Below are positions 1 to 7,633 of a stretch of 64,000 nucleotides of DNA, in pieces. A model generated the notes under the pieces. The model did not search any database. It was not told where the DNA came from and saw nothing but the letters and a program-made list of their open reading frames with translations. Origin of the DNA: CAWAMD01 sp963783045. Lineage in GTDB: Bacteria > Actinomycetota > Nitriliruptoria > Nitriliruptorales > Nitriliruptoraceae. A program made the translations under genes and the position numbers. Where the stretch lies: NCBI GenBank assembly GCA_963783045.1, contig CAWAMD010000002.1, forward strand, positions 372,001-436,000, given 5' to 3'. Numbering within the stretch: position 1 is the first letter of the stretch; every line of letters starts with the position of its first letter.

Positions 1-219
1 GTTGCACGACCTGTGGCACCCGTCGCATTCCGTGCGCTCTACGTGGCACTACATGCGATAATCGCGCGGCACGCGCCCCCCGGTCGTGCTATGGCAGGAG
101 CCCCACAACTAGTCCCTTCGAGCGGTTCGCGGACCACATTCGCCGCATTCCGTTCGATCCGGCCCTCCGGCGCCGTCATCACCAGTGAAGTCACTCTCCG
201 TAGCGGAGGATCCCTCATC

Positions 220-627
220 GTGATGACCTCGAACTGGTGGCAGTCCCACTCCCTGAGCGGCGGCCCGCTCATCGTCCGGCGCGACGACGCCGAGGGATGG
301 CCGACCGCGACCGTGCGGCGATCGCCGGACGCGGTCCCGCGGACCATCGCGCTCCGCGAGGTCTGCGGCGACGTGGCCTGCGACCTCCGGCATCTCGAGG
401 CGATCCCTCGCCTGCACTTCGAAGCGACCTACGACGCGGGCACGACCATCGCCCCGCGCGGCGACGTGGAGCGGCGGCTCACCGCCCTCGTCAGCGCTGC
501 GCTCACCGGCGACGTCCCCGGTGATGTGGTGGTGCGCAGCCACCGGGTCGACGACCAGGTCGTCGTCGAGGTCGTCGTCGGTGACGCCGCTCCATCCGGC
601 GAGCTGCGGCTGCCGCTCACGATCTGA
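220..627 (+). CDS. Hypothetical protein, 135 aa
   Basis: I do not recognise this protein. It is soluble, with no signal peptide or membrane segment, and ends in a valine-rich strand-like stretch. I place the start at GTG 220 (or the ATG directly after it at 223) because a GGAGGA ribosome site lies at 205-210; the open frame runs further upstream to position 13, but that part has no convincing ribosome site. A hairpin terminator follows 19 nt after the stop. The next gene downstream is a HAD phosphatase on the same strand. No function is proposed. Confidence 0.55.
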   Translation: MMTSNWWQSHSLSGGPLIVRRDDAEGWPTATVRRSPDAVPRTIALREVCGDVACDLRHLEAIPRLHFEATYDAGTTIAPRGDVERRLTALVSAALTGDVPGDVVVRSHRVDDQVVVEVVVGDAAPSGELRLPLTI

Positions 628-646
628 CCCCTCTTTCCAGCGAACG

Positions 647-678
647 GGCGGCCCGGCCTATCGTGTGGCCGGGCCGCC
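647..678 (+). terminator. Rho-independent terminator after the first gene
   Basis: A perfect 12-bp GC stem (GGCGGCCCGGCC at 647-658 pairing with 667-678) closes an 8-nt loop and is followed by TTCGTC. It sits 19 nt after the stop of the upstream hypothetical gene and before the HAD gene, so it separates the two transcripts. Confidence 0.75.
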
Positions 679-729
679 TTCGTCGCACCGCTGGGCGGCC
701 CCGCACCGCCACCGTCCAAGGGGCCGTTC

Positions 730-1434
730 GTGATCGAGGTCGTCGCCTTCGACGGTGACGACACCCTGTGGCACTCCGAGTCGCTCTTCGCCGTCACCGA
801 GGAACGGCTCGCGGACCTGCTGGACGACTACGTGAGCCGCGAGGATCTCGCGGCCCGACTGCTGGTCACCGAGCAGCGCAACCTCGGCCTGTTCGGCTAC
901 GGGGTGAAGGGGTTCACCCTGTCCATGATCGAGACGGCCATCGAGGTCTCCGGGGCATGCATCAGCGCCCACGACATCGCGACGATCGTCGACTGGGGAA
1001 AGACGATGCTCGGCCATCCCGTCGAGCTGCTCGAGGGGGTGGCCGAGGTCCTCGACGACCTGTGCCGCCGCTACCGGCTCGCGCTCGTCACGAAGGGCGA
1101 CCTCTTCCACCAGGAGAGCAAGCTGGCCGGCTCGGGCCTCGGCGACCTCTTCAGCCGCGTGGAGATCGTGTCCGAGAAGAACCCGGCGACCTACCAGCGG
1201 GTGCTCGACGCCCTTCAGGTCGGGCCGGCACGCTTCCTCATGGTCGGCAACTCGGTGCGGTCCGACATCACGCCGGTCGTGGAGCTCGGTGCTCGCGCCG
1301 CACACATCCCCTACCACGTCACCTGGGCCCACGAGCACGCCCCGCCTCCGAGCGCCACGGCAACGGCAGGCGGGTGGTGGGAGCTGGCGGACATTCGCGA
1401 GCTGCCGGAGCTGCTCGCCCGCCTCGAGGCCTGA
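730..1434 (+). CDS. HAD-family hydrolase (phosphatase)
   Basis: A 234-aa haloacid dehalogenase-like hydrolase that should remove phosphate from a small metabolite or nucleotide in the cytoplasm. Motif I is FDGDDTLW at residues 7-14, with the nucleophile Asp8 and Asp10; motif II is the Thr121 of LVTKGD; motif III is Lys150; motif IV is GNSVRSD at 173-179. The helical insert after motif I has the size of a C1 cap. The start is GTG 730 with AAGGGG at 719-724. The gene stands alone on the plus strand, convergent with the MFS gene. The substrate cannot be told from the sequence. Confidence 0.85.
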   Translation: MIEVVAFDGDDTLWHSESLFAVTEERLADLLDDYVSREDLAARLLVTEQRNLGLFGYGVKGFTLSMIETAIEVSGACISAHDIATIVDWGKTMLGHPVELLEGVAEVLDDLCRRYRLALVTKGDLFHQESKLAGSGLGDLFSRVEIVSEKNPATYQRVLDALQVGPARFLMVGNSVRSDITPVVELGARAAHIPYHVTWAHEHAPPPSATATAGGWWELADIRELPELLARLEA

Positions 1435-1561
1435 CCGGGTGTGAAGGTGTGACGGCGCGACGGCCTGGCCCCGGGGTCACGGCGCAGCAGCCTGGCCCGG
1501 GCGTCAGGCCGGCGCGCGTCCTGCCGTCAACCAGTCGTCGCGACCGCCTGTCCCGCCGACT

Positions 1562-1602
1562 TGGGTAGGAATCCTCCGAGGCGTCCGGAGGAAATCGACC
1601 CA
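1562..1602. terminator. Two-stem hairpin between convergent genes, likely bidirectional terminator
   Basis: An inner perfect stem TCCTCCG (1572-1578) with CGGAGGA (1586-1592) and a 7-nt loop is enclosed by a symmetric 5/5 internal loop and an outer stem TGGGT (1562-1566) with ACCCA (1598-1602). It lies between the convergent HAD (+) and MFS (-) genes, so it may end both transcripts. There is no T tract, and an RNA element is an alternative reading. Confidence 0.45.
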
Positions 1603-1618
1603 GAACGTGCGGTCGCGG

Positions 1619-1690
1619 CGGGGTCAGCCCGCGGGGTCAGCCCGGGGGGTCAGCTCGCGGGGTCAGCCGGGGCGGCGGGGTCAGCCCGCG
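1619..1690. repeat. 13-bp tandem repeats (GGGGTCAGCCCGC-like)
   Basis: The core GGTCAG recurs with TCAG at 1624, 1637, 1650 and 1663 (period 13) and again at 1681 after an 18-nt step. The last copy contains the stop codon of the MFS gene, so the array covers that gene's 3' end and its immediate downstream region. Confidence 0.6.
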
Positions 1691-2946
1691 CGGTCGGCGG
1701 CGGCCGCGGCGGTCTCCTCGTCGGTGGCGGTGGCGCGGTCGAGCTCGGGGATCAGGGCGGCGATCAGAGCTGCGCCGGCGATGCACGCCAGCCCGCCGGA
1801 GACCACCGCGAACGGGGCGCTCGTCAGCGCGGCCACCCCGCCGGCCTCCATGTCGCCGAGCCGCGGTCCGCCGGTGACCACGGCGATGTGGACGCCGGAC
1901 AGCCGGCCGCGCAGCCGGTCGGGAACGCGCAGCTGCAGCAGCGTGTTGCGGAACACCGCGGAGACGGCGTCGGCAGCGCCGGCGGCCGCCAACAGGAGCA
2001 GCGCCGCCGGGAGCCACGACACGAGCCCGAAGCCGGCGATGGCCGCGCCCCAGATCGCCACCGACACGAGCACCGCGCGTCCCTGGCGGTGCACGTTCGA
2101 GACCCAGCCGGACGTGAGGCCAGCGACGAGCGCACCCGCGGCCGGCGCCGCGTAGAGCAGCCCCACGGTCGTGGCGCCGCCCGCGAACAGGGTCGTGCCG
2201 AGCTCCGGGAACAGGGCCCGCGGCATCCCGAAGATCATCGCGTTGAGGTCGATGTAGAAGGTCGACTGGATCACGCGCCGGCCCTTCAGGAACCGGAAGC
2301 CCTCGACGACCGAGGACAGGCCGGCCCGGGTGCCGCCTCCCTCGGGGACCAGTGGCCGCATCAGCAGCAGCGCGGCGATGGAGGCGCCGAAGCTCGCCAC
2401 GTCGATCCAGAAGGTCATCGCGAGGCCCAGCTGCGCGATCGTGAGCCCGGCCAGCGCCGGCCCGACGACCGAGGTGAGCTGGAACCCCATCTGGTTGAGC
2501 GCGTAGGCGGCCGGCAGCTGCTCGCGGACGACGAGCGACGGGATGGCGGCCGCCCGGGTCGGCGAGTCGATGGACGAGAAGCCGGCCCCGAGCGCGCTGA
2601 AGACGAACAGCGGCCACAGCTGCGGCGACGACGCCGCTGCGTTCACGGCCAGCGCGGCGCTCGTGCCGGCCAGCAGCAGCTGCATGGCGAGCATGATCCG
2701 CCGTCGGTCGTACGCATCGGCGACCGCCCCGCCGACGAGCGACCCGGCGAGCAACGGCACGAGCTGCGCGAGGCTCACGAGCCCGACGAGCAGCGACGAC
2801 CGCGTGAGCAGGTAGACCTGATAGGGCACCGCCACGACGGTGAGCTGCCGGCCGACGAGCGACACGACCTGGCCGCTGTAGAGCAGGCGGAACTCACGCG
2901 ACTCCCGCAGCGGGGTCACGTCGGCGAGGAAGCGGGAGGCAGGCAT
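1681..2946 (-). CDS. MFS transporter (DHA3/EntS-like exporter)
   Basis: A 421-aa major facilitator with about 12 hydrophobic segments, resembling the DHA3 group of drug or siderophore exporters. The loop after the second helix carries GGAVADAYDRRRIM, the family's loop 2-3 signature (GxxxDxxxRR). I choose ATG 2946: a TAGCCT -10 box lies at 2955-2960, so the transcript may be almost leaderless, and the sequence further upstream in this frame is only the translated 40-bp repeat. It lies downstream of the polysaccharide cluster on the same strand, but 216 nt away behind the repeat array. The substrate is unknown. Confidence 0.8.
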   Translation of the reverse strand: MPASRFLADVTPLRESREFRLLYSGQVVSLVGRQLTVVAVPYQVYLLTRSSLLVGLVSLAQLVPLLAGSLVGGAVADAYDRRRIMLAMQLLLAGTSAALAVNAAASSPQLWPLFVFSALGAGFSSIDSPTRAAAIPSLVVREQLPAAYALNQMGFQLTSVVGPALAGLTIAQLGLAMTFWIDVASFGASIAALLLMRPLVPEGGGTRAGLSSVVEGFRFLKGRRVIQSTFYIDLNAMIFGMPRALFPELGTTLFAGGATTVGLLYAAPAAGALVAGLTSGWVSNVHRQGRAVLVSVAIWGAAIAGFGLVSWLPAALLLLAAAGAADAVSAVFRNTLLQLRVPDRLRGRLSGVHIAVVTGGPRLGDMEAGGVAALTSAPFAVVSGGLACIAGAALIAALIPELDRATATDEETAAAAADRAG

Positions 2947-2960
2947 CGGCGGGGAGGCTA

Positions 2961-3080
2961 ACCGGCGCCTCGCGGGGCCGGAACCGCTGCGCACCAGCCA
3001 ACCGACGCTTCGCACGGCCGGAACCGCTGCGCACCAGCCAACCGACGCTTCGCACGGCCGGAACCGCTGCGCACCAGCCA
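2961..3080. repeat. Three tandem 40-bp repeats upstream of the MFS gene
   Basis: Copies span 2961-3000, 3001-3040 and 3041-3080. The last two are identical and the first differs at a few positions. Each contains GAACCGCTGCGCACCAGCCA. Degenerate CCCGCCGGAGCGAC repeats continue to about 3160. The array fills the gap between the epimerase gene and the MFS promoter. Confidence 0.85.
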
Positions 3081-3162
3081 ACCGGCGCACCCGCCGGACC
3101 GACGCCCGCCACCCGACGCACCCGCCGGAGCGACAGGCCCGCCGGAGCGACGCCCCGCCGGG

Positions 3163-4356
3163 TCAGCGCCCCAGCGCCTCCTGGAGGGCGGACAGGATCT
3201 GCTCGGAGGGCGCGAGCCGGTCGGTGACCGCCGGCCGGCGGTACCGACCCGGGTCGGCGAGGAACGCGTCGATCAGCGCCCGGTCGTAGTCCGACACGAC
3301 GACGTTCGCGCCGATGCCGTCCCCACGCTCCGAGCGACGCCGCCACAGCAGCGTCGGCACGCCGAGCTGCGCGCACTCCTCCTGGATGCTGCCCCCGTCG
3401 GTGATGACCCACGGGGCCGCGTGGAGCATCGACACGAACTCGGTATGCGGGGCGAGGGGGACGAGCTCGACGCCGGCCGCGCGCAGGCGGGCGTCCGCCC
3501 CGGTGCGACGCAGCGTCTCACGGGTCGGGCCGTGCACCACGAAGCGGACCGGCTGCGACGCCGCGACCCGCGCCACGGTGTCGACGAGCAGGTCGACGCG
3601 CGGGCGCCGGTTCAGGTTCTCGACGCGGTGCATCGTGACGACGGCCGGTCCCGTACCGGCCGGCGGGGCGCCGGCCACGTCGCGGGCGAGCGCCTCGACG
3701 ACCGTGTTCGCCTCCAGCGGCACGACCCGACCGCGCACCCGCATGGTCCGCAGGTTGTCGACCGCCGTCGGGTCGGGCGCGAACAGCAGGTGGGCGATGC
3801 GCATGACGACGACCCGGATGAGCTCCTCGGGGAAGGGATGCAGCAGCGAGTGTGAGCGCAGTCCCGCCTCGAGGTGGGCGACCTGGAGGCCGGCGCGGCG
3901 GGCGAGCAGGGCCGACAGCAGCGTCGAGGGTGTGTCGCCGTGCACGACGCAGATGCCACCGCGGCCACCGAAGACCTCGCGGCGCAGCGCCCGGGCGTCG
4001 ATCAGCTCGCGGGCGATCCCGGCAGCCCACCGCACGGCCTGCGGGATCGTGTCGATGTCGGTGTCGCCGCCGAGCACCACATCGGGCGCGCGGACGCCGA
4101 GCTCCGCGCGGAGGCCGACGGACAGCGCCGCATGCTGCCCGGAGTCGATCAGCCGGTAGTCGACGCCCTTGTCGTCCATGAGGCGCAGCAGCGGCGCGGT
4201 CTTGATGTACTGGGCCTTCGTCCCGATGAAGACCTGGATCGTTCCTGCGTGCTGCGCCCGACCGGGGCTACCCCGGCCAGCCCGACCGGCACCCCCGCCC
4301 GCGCGACCGGCGCGCCCACCGGTCCGCCCCGGCAGCCCCTGGTTCCGCCCCGTCAT
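3163..4356 (-). CDS. wecB: UDP-N-acetylglucosamine 2-epimerase family protein
   Basis: A 397-aa protein of the WecB/NeuC fold, which converts UDP-GlcNAc to UDP-ManNAc for surface polysaccharide. Family landmarks present are GTKAQYIKTAPLL near the N-terminus, VHGDTPSTLLSALLA, the HLEAGLRS active-site strand, PFPEELIR, MHRVENL, and TDGGSIQEECAQLGVP close to the C-terminus. Several differ from true WecB (GTRPE is GTKAQ, TERPE is SERGD), so the exact reaction is less sure than the family. The first ~40 residues are a Gly/Arg-rich stretch of doubtful reality. The ATG at 4356 overlaps the stop of the upstream glycosyltransferase as ATGA, implying coupled translation. Confidence 0.8.
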   Translation of the reverse strand: MTGRNQGLPGRTGGRAGRAGGGAGRAGRGSPGRAQHAGTIQVFIGTKAQYIKTAPLLRLMDDKGVDYRLIDSGQHAALSVGLRAELGVRAPDVVLGGDTDIDTIPQAVRWAAGIARELIDARALRREVFGGRGGICVVHGDTPSTLLSALLARRAGLQVAHLEAGLRSHSLLHPFPEELIRVVVMRIAHLLFAPDPTAVDNLRTMRVRGRVVPLEANTVVEALARDVAGAPPAGTGPAVVTMHRVENLNRRPRVDLLVDTVARVAASQPVRFVVHGPTRETLRRTGADARLRAAGVELVPLAPHTEFVSMLHAAPWVITDGGSIQEECAQLGVPTLLWRRRSERGDGIGANVVVSDYDRALIDAFLADPGRYRRPAVTDRLAPSEQILSALQEALGR

Positions 4357-5252
4357 GGCGCGGAAGGGTCGACGCGGTCCTCGTGGTGGGGCCGGGTCAC
4401 CCGGACGACGAGGTCGGCGAGCAGCCCGATCGAGATGACCTGGAACGCCGCGAAGAGGACGAGCAGCGTGTTCGTGGTGACCCGCAGGTCCTTCGTGAAC
4501 AGGTCGAAGCCGAGCTTGCCGAACCCGATGGCCGCCAGCAGCACCCCGAGCGGCATGAAGACCCGCAGCGGGTTGTAGGACAGGATCATCCGCACGACCT
4601 GCAGCAGGTAGCGCTTCGTGTCGCGCCACCAGTGGAACTTCGACTCCCCTTCCCGCGGGTGGTACTCGATCGGGACGTAGCGCACGGAGTAGCCGTCGGC
4701 CAGGAACGACAGCGTGATCGTCGTCACGCACGAGAAGCCGTTCGGCAGCAGGTGCAGGAACTGCTCGGCGACCTCGCGTCGCATCGCACGGAAGCCGGAG
4801 TTGAGGTCGGGGATCTCGTACTCGACGAGGTACTCGGCGAGCTTGCGGATCGTCCACTTCGCAGGCACCCGCGCGAAGCGGAGCGTGCCCTGCTCCGAGG
4901 TCCGGGCGCCGACGACCTGGTCGTAACCGTCGAGCTCCTTCACGAGCTGCGGGATCTGCTCGTTCGGGTAGGTCATGTCGACGTCGGTCCAGACGACGAT
5001 GTCGCCACGGGCGGCGCGCGTGCCGGTGCGCCGCGCACCGCCGGACCCGAGGTTGCGGCGGTGCTCGATCAGCCGGATGCCGGCCACGTCGCGGAGCACC
5101 TCGACGGTGCCGTCGCTGGAGGAGTCGTCGACGACCACGATCTCGTAGGTGTAGTCGGAGGCGTCCAGCGCGGCCTGGATCCGCTCGATCTCCTCGCGTG
5201 CGTGCCCGACCTCGTTGTAGACGGGCAGCACGACCGAGAACGTCCACGCCAC
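4353..5252 (-). CDS. GT2 glycosyltransferase with C-terminal membrane segments
   Basis: A 299-aa family 2 glycosyltransferase of the dolichyl/polyprenyl-phosphate sugar synthase type. It has the SVVLPVYNE opening, the nucleotide-binding VVDDSSSDGT, a DxD-type metal site in VWTDVDMTYPN, and two hydrophobic helices in the last 80 residues (about 220-240 and 258-282). It probably loads a sugar onto a polyprenyl phosphate at the membrane, for use by a GT39-like enzyme. The start is GTG 5252, with GAGGAGG just before it. It is followed, with ATGA overlap, by the UDP-GlcNAc 2-epimerase gene. Confidence 0.85.
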   Translation of the reverse strand: MAWTFSVVLPVYNEVGHAREEIERIQAALDASDYTYEIVVVDDSSSDGTVEVLRDVAGIRLIEHRRNLGSGGARRTGTRAARGDIVVWTDVDMTYPNEQIPQLVKELDGYDQVVGARTSEQGTLRFARVPAKWTIRKLAEYLVEYEIPDLNSGFRAMRREVAEQFLHLLPNGFSCVTTITLSFLADGYSVRYVPIEYHPREGESKFHWWRDTKRYLLQVVRMILSYNPLRVFMPLGVLLAAIGFGKLGFDLFTKDLRVTTNTLLVLFAAFQVISIGLLADLVVRVTRPHHEDRVDPSAP

Positions 5253-5308
5253 TCCTCCTCACGGTGGTTGTTGCGGGTGACACGTCGTCGTGCCGGCGCT
5301 GCGCGAGG

Positions 5309-6895
5309 TTACCGTCCCGGCTCACGCTCCCAGACGAGCAGCCGCGCTCCCGGTCGCTGCTCCTCACGGGTGACGTGGAACCCGAGCGAGCGGAACTGGT
5401 CCTCCAGGACGTCGAGGTCGCCGCCCCAGTGGGAGGCGACGAACCAGACACGGTCGACGCCGCGGGTCATGCCACGCAGGCCGGAGAGGTACGCCTCCGG
5501 GTCGGCACGGTGTGGTCCGAGCACCCGCACGGCCCGGTGGTCGACGATGACCTCGAAGCCGTTCGCGGAGTCGGGGTTCGGTACGAGTCGGACGGGCGCG
5601 TCCGTGTAGAGGGCGTACGCCCAGCGGGTCGAGGGATAGACGACGATGGCGTCCCCCGGCGCGCGGCCGCGCTCGGCCATGGTGACGAGCGGCCGGACGT
5701 CCTCCTCCGGGTACGCCGGGACGTGCCAGATCGCACCGACGGCCAGGGCGAGGGCCGCCAGCCCCATGACGGTGGCAGCGGCGCGGCGGCCCGCCGTGCC
5801 GGCACGACGCGACGCGGGCGCCGACAGCACGTCGACACCGCCGGCGATCAGCAGCGCCAGCGTGGGCAGCAGGTACGTGTCGGTCCGCATCCCCCCGATC
5901 GGCGAGCGGCCGAGCGCCGCCAGGACGATCCCGACCAGCAGCGGACCGCCGAACAGCACGGCCTGCAGCGGGCGCCGGACCGCCAGCAGCAGGAGCGCGA
6001 GCGCCCCGACGGTGAGCGTGAGCCACGGAGGTGTCCACGACAGGGTCTCGGCGACGCGGACGAGTGCGGCACCGAGCGCTCTCAGGAAGGGGGACACGCC
6101 GCCCGTGGGCAGCATCTGCGCGGCCCAGTAGTCACGCAGGCCGTCGGTCACCGCGGGGGCGAGGACGAACCGCCACCAGACCAGGCCGACGAGCAGGTAG
6201 CCCCCACCGGCGGTGACGGCGGACCGCCATCCTGCACGGTCGCGCAGCGCTGCGAGCCCGGCGGCCGCGACCGCGGCCGCCATCGTCACGGCCGCCGGCG
6301 CCGACACGACCGTGGCGACGATCCCGACGCCGGCGAGGACGGCCCAGCGGCGGGGCCGGGCGGGGTCGTCCAGCAGCGGCCAGGCCACGGCCACGATGGC
6401 GATGGCCAGCAGCGCATCGATCGTGTAGGGCTTCACCCGCGTCGACGTGATCAGGTGGATGGGCGACGCGAGCAGGATCGCCGCGGCGAACGCCGCCGCC
6501 GCACGGGACCGTCCGCCGCGCACCGCCACGAGGTAGAGCGCACCGGGGCCGAGCACCCCGGCCGCGAACGCCGGCGCCTGCGCGGCCAGTGAGGACAGCC
6601 CGACGGCCCCGAGCCAGCCGGCGAGCCCGACCGTCCAGCCGGGAGCGGTGACGGCGACGAGGCGCAGGTCGCTCCACCCGTGGGCGCGGATGACGAGGGC
6701 GGCCCAGGCGTCGTCGAGCCACAGGCTCGGCGGCGCGAGGGCCGGCGCCCGCAACGCGGCGGCGACGCCGACGACGAGCAGGACGACGAGCCAGTCGACA
6801 CGAGCTGGCCGCGTCGACCCACGGCTCGCCCGGGGCGTCGGAGCCTCGGCCGGCCGCGACGCCGAACGCAGGTCCGACCGCGTCGCGTCGGTCAC
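5309..6895 (-). CDS. GT39-like polytopic membrane glycosyltransferase
   Basis: A 528-aa protein with about ten to eleven hydrophobic helices and an extracytoplasmic C-terminal domain, like the PMT/ArnT-type lipid-linked sugar transferases. The acidic pair in LWLDDAWAAL, in the first outer loop, is where this family carries its catalytic Asp/Glu. It would transfer a sugar from a polyprenyl-phosphate donor outside the membrane. The GTG start at 6895 overlaps the stop of the upstream GT2 gene as GTGA, so the two are translated as a donor-synthase/transferase pair. The acceptor cannot be deduced. Confidence 0.75.
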   Translation of the reverse strand: MTDATRSDLRSASRPAEAPTPRASRGSTRPARVDWLVVLLVVGVAAALRAPALAPPSLWLDDAWAALVIRAHGWSDLRLVAVTAPGWTVGLAGWLGAVGLSSLAAQAPAFAAGVLGPGALYLVAVRGGRSRAAAAFAAAILLASPIHLITSTRVKPYTIDALLAIAIVAVAWPLLDDPARPRRWAVLAGVGIVATVVSAPAAVTMAAAVAAAGLAALRDRAGWRSAVTAGGGYLLVGLVWWRFVLAPAVTDGLRDYWAAQMLPTGGVSPFLRALGAALVRVAETLSWTPPWLTLTVGALALLLLAVRRPLQAVLFGGPLLVGIVLAALGRSPIGGMRTDTYLLPTLALLIAGGVDVLSAPASRRAGTAGRRAAATVMGLAALALAVGAIWHVPAYPEEDVRPLVTMAERGRAPGDAIVVYPSTRWAYALYTDAPVRLVPNPDSANGFEVIVDHRAVRVLGPHRADPEAYLSGLRGMTRGVDRVWFVASHWGGDLDVLEDQFRSLGFHVTREEQRPGARLLVWEREPGR

Positions 6896-7587
6896 CAGCC
6901 GAGGATCCGCACCCGCAGCAGCCGGCTGAGCCCGGTGATCCCGTCCTTGGCCCGGATCTTCTTGCCCTGCTCGCGCGTGCGGGCGGCGTAGGTGATGGGC
7001 AGCTCGAACACCCGCGCCCCGTTGCGGAGCAGGCCGCCGGCGAGCTCCGCCTCGATCTCGAAGCCGGTGGCGGTCAGCCGCAGCTCCTCGTAGCGCCGCC
7101 GGGTGAAGAACTTGTAGCAGGTGTAGATGTCGGTGACGTAGCGGTCGAAGACCGCCGACGCGAAGAGGCTGAGCGCCCGGTTCCCGACGACGTACCAGAA
7201 CGAGTAGGACGCGTGGGCGCCGAACTCGCGGGTGCCGAACACGACCTCCGCACGACCTTCGACGAGCGGGGCGATCAGCGCAGGGATCTGGATCGGGTCG
7301 TACTCGAGGTCGGCGTCCTGGACCCCGAGGACGTCGCCGGTCGCGACCGAGAACCCCTTGCGCAGCGCCGCGCCCTTGCCCTGGTTGCGGCGGGCGCTGA
7401 CGACGAGCACCTCCTCGGCGTTGGGGACCCAGCTGCGGTCGATGCGATCGACGGCGTCGTCGGTGGACCCGTCGTCGACGATGACGAGCTCGAAGGGGAT
7501 CTGCAGGTCGACCTCTCCGAGGCGCTTGAGCACCTGCTGCAGGGTGTCGCCCTCGTTGTAGACAGGCATCACGAGGCTGAGCTTCAT
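6892..7587 (-). CDS. GT2 polyprenyl-phosphate glycosyltransferase (DPM1-like)
   Basis: A 231-aa family 2 glycosyltransferase, shorter than its relative at 4353 and without membrane helices. It shows SLVMPVYNEG at the N-terminus, VIVDDGSTDD, QGKGAALRKGF and the metal-binding DAD of VQDADLEYDP. ATG 7587 is the natural start, since it opens the family's first strand. It should be a cytoplasmic or membrane-surface enzyme making a lipid-linked sugar. It lies 46 nt after one GT39-like gene and overlaps the next (GTGA at 6892-6895), placing it between two likely transferases. Confidence 0.88.
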   Translation of the reverse strand: MKLSLVMPVYNEGDTLQQVLKRLGEVDLQIPFELVIVDDGSTDDAVDRIDRSWVPNAEEVLVVSARRNQGKGAALRKGFSVATGDVLGVQDADLEYDPIQIPALIAPLVEGRAEVVFGTREFGAHASYSFWYVVGNRALSLFASAVFDRYVTDIYTCYKFFTRRRYEELRLTATGFEIEAELAGGLLRNGARVFELPITYAARTREQGKKIRAKDGITGLSRLLRVRILGW

Positions 7588-7633
7588 CGTGTTCCTCGGA
7601 CGTGGGGCCGCCAGCGGTCGGTGGGCGCGGCCG

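Noticed and set aside
1..219. N-terminal extension of the first gene back to position 13
   Set aside because: No ribosome site before 13 and a clear GGAGGA before 220. A GATAAT at 57-62 could be a -10 box but lacks a -35, so no promoter is called.
1561..2961. Long plus-strand reading frame opposite the MFS gene
   Set aside because: It is a shadow of the minus-strand transporter: composition is Arg/Gly/Pro-rich with no recognisable domain, as expected for the antisense of a high-GC gene.
3163..5451. One giant fusion of glycosyltransferase and epimerase
   Set aside because: The frame is open through both genes, but the upstream part is out of frame with the real GT2 protein. The GT2 stop and epimerase ATG overlap as ATGA, so they are two genes.
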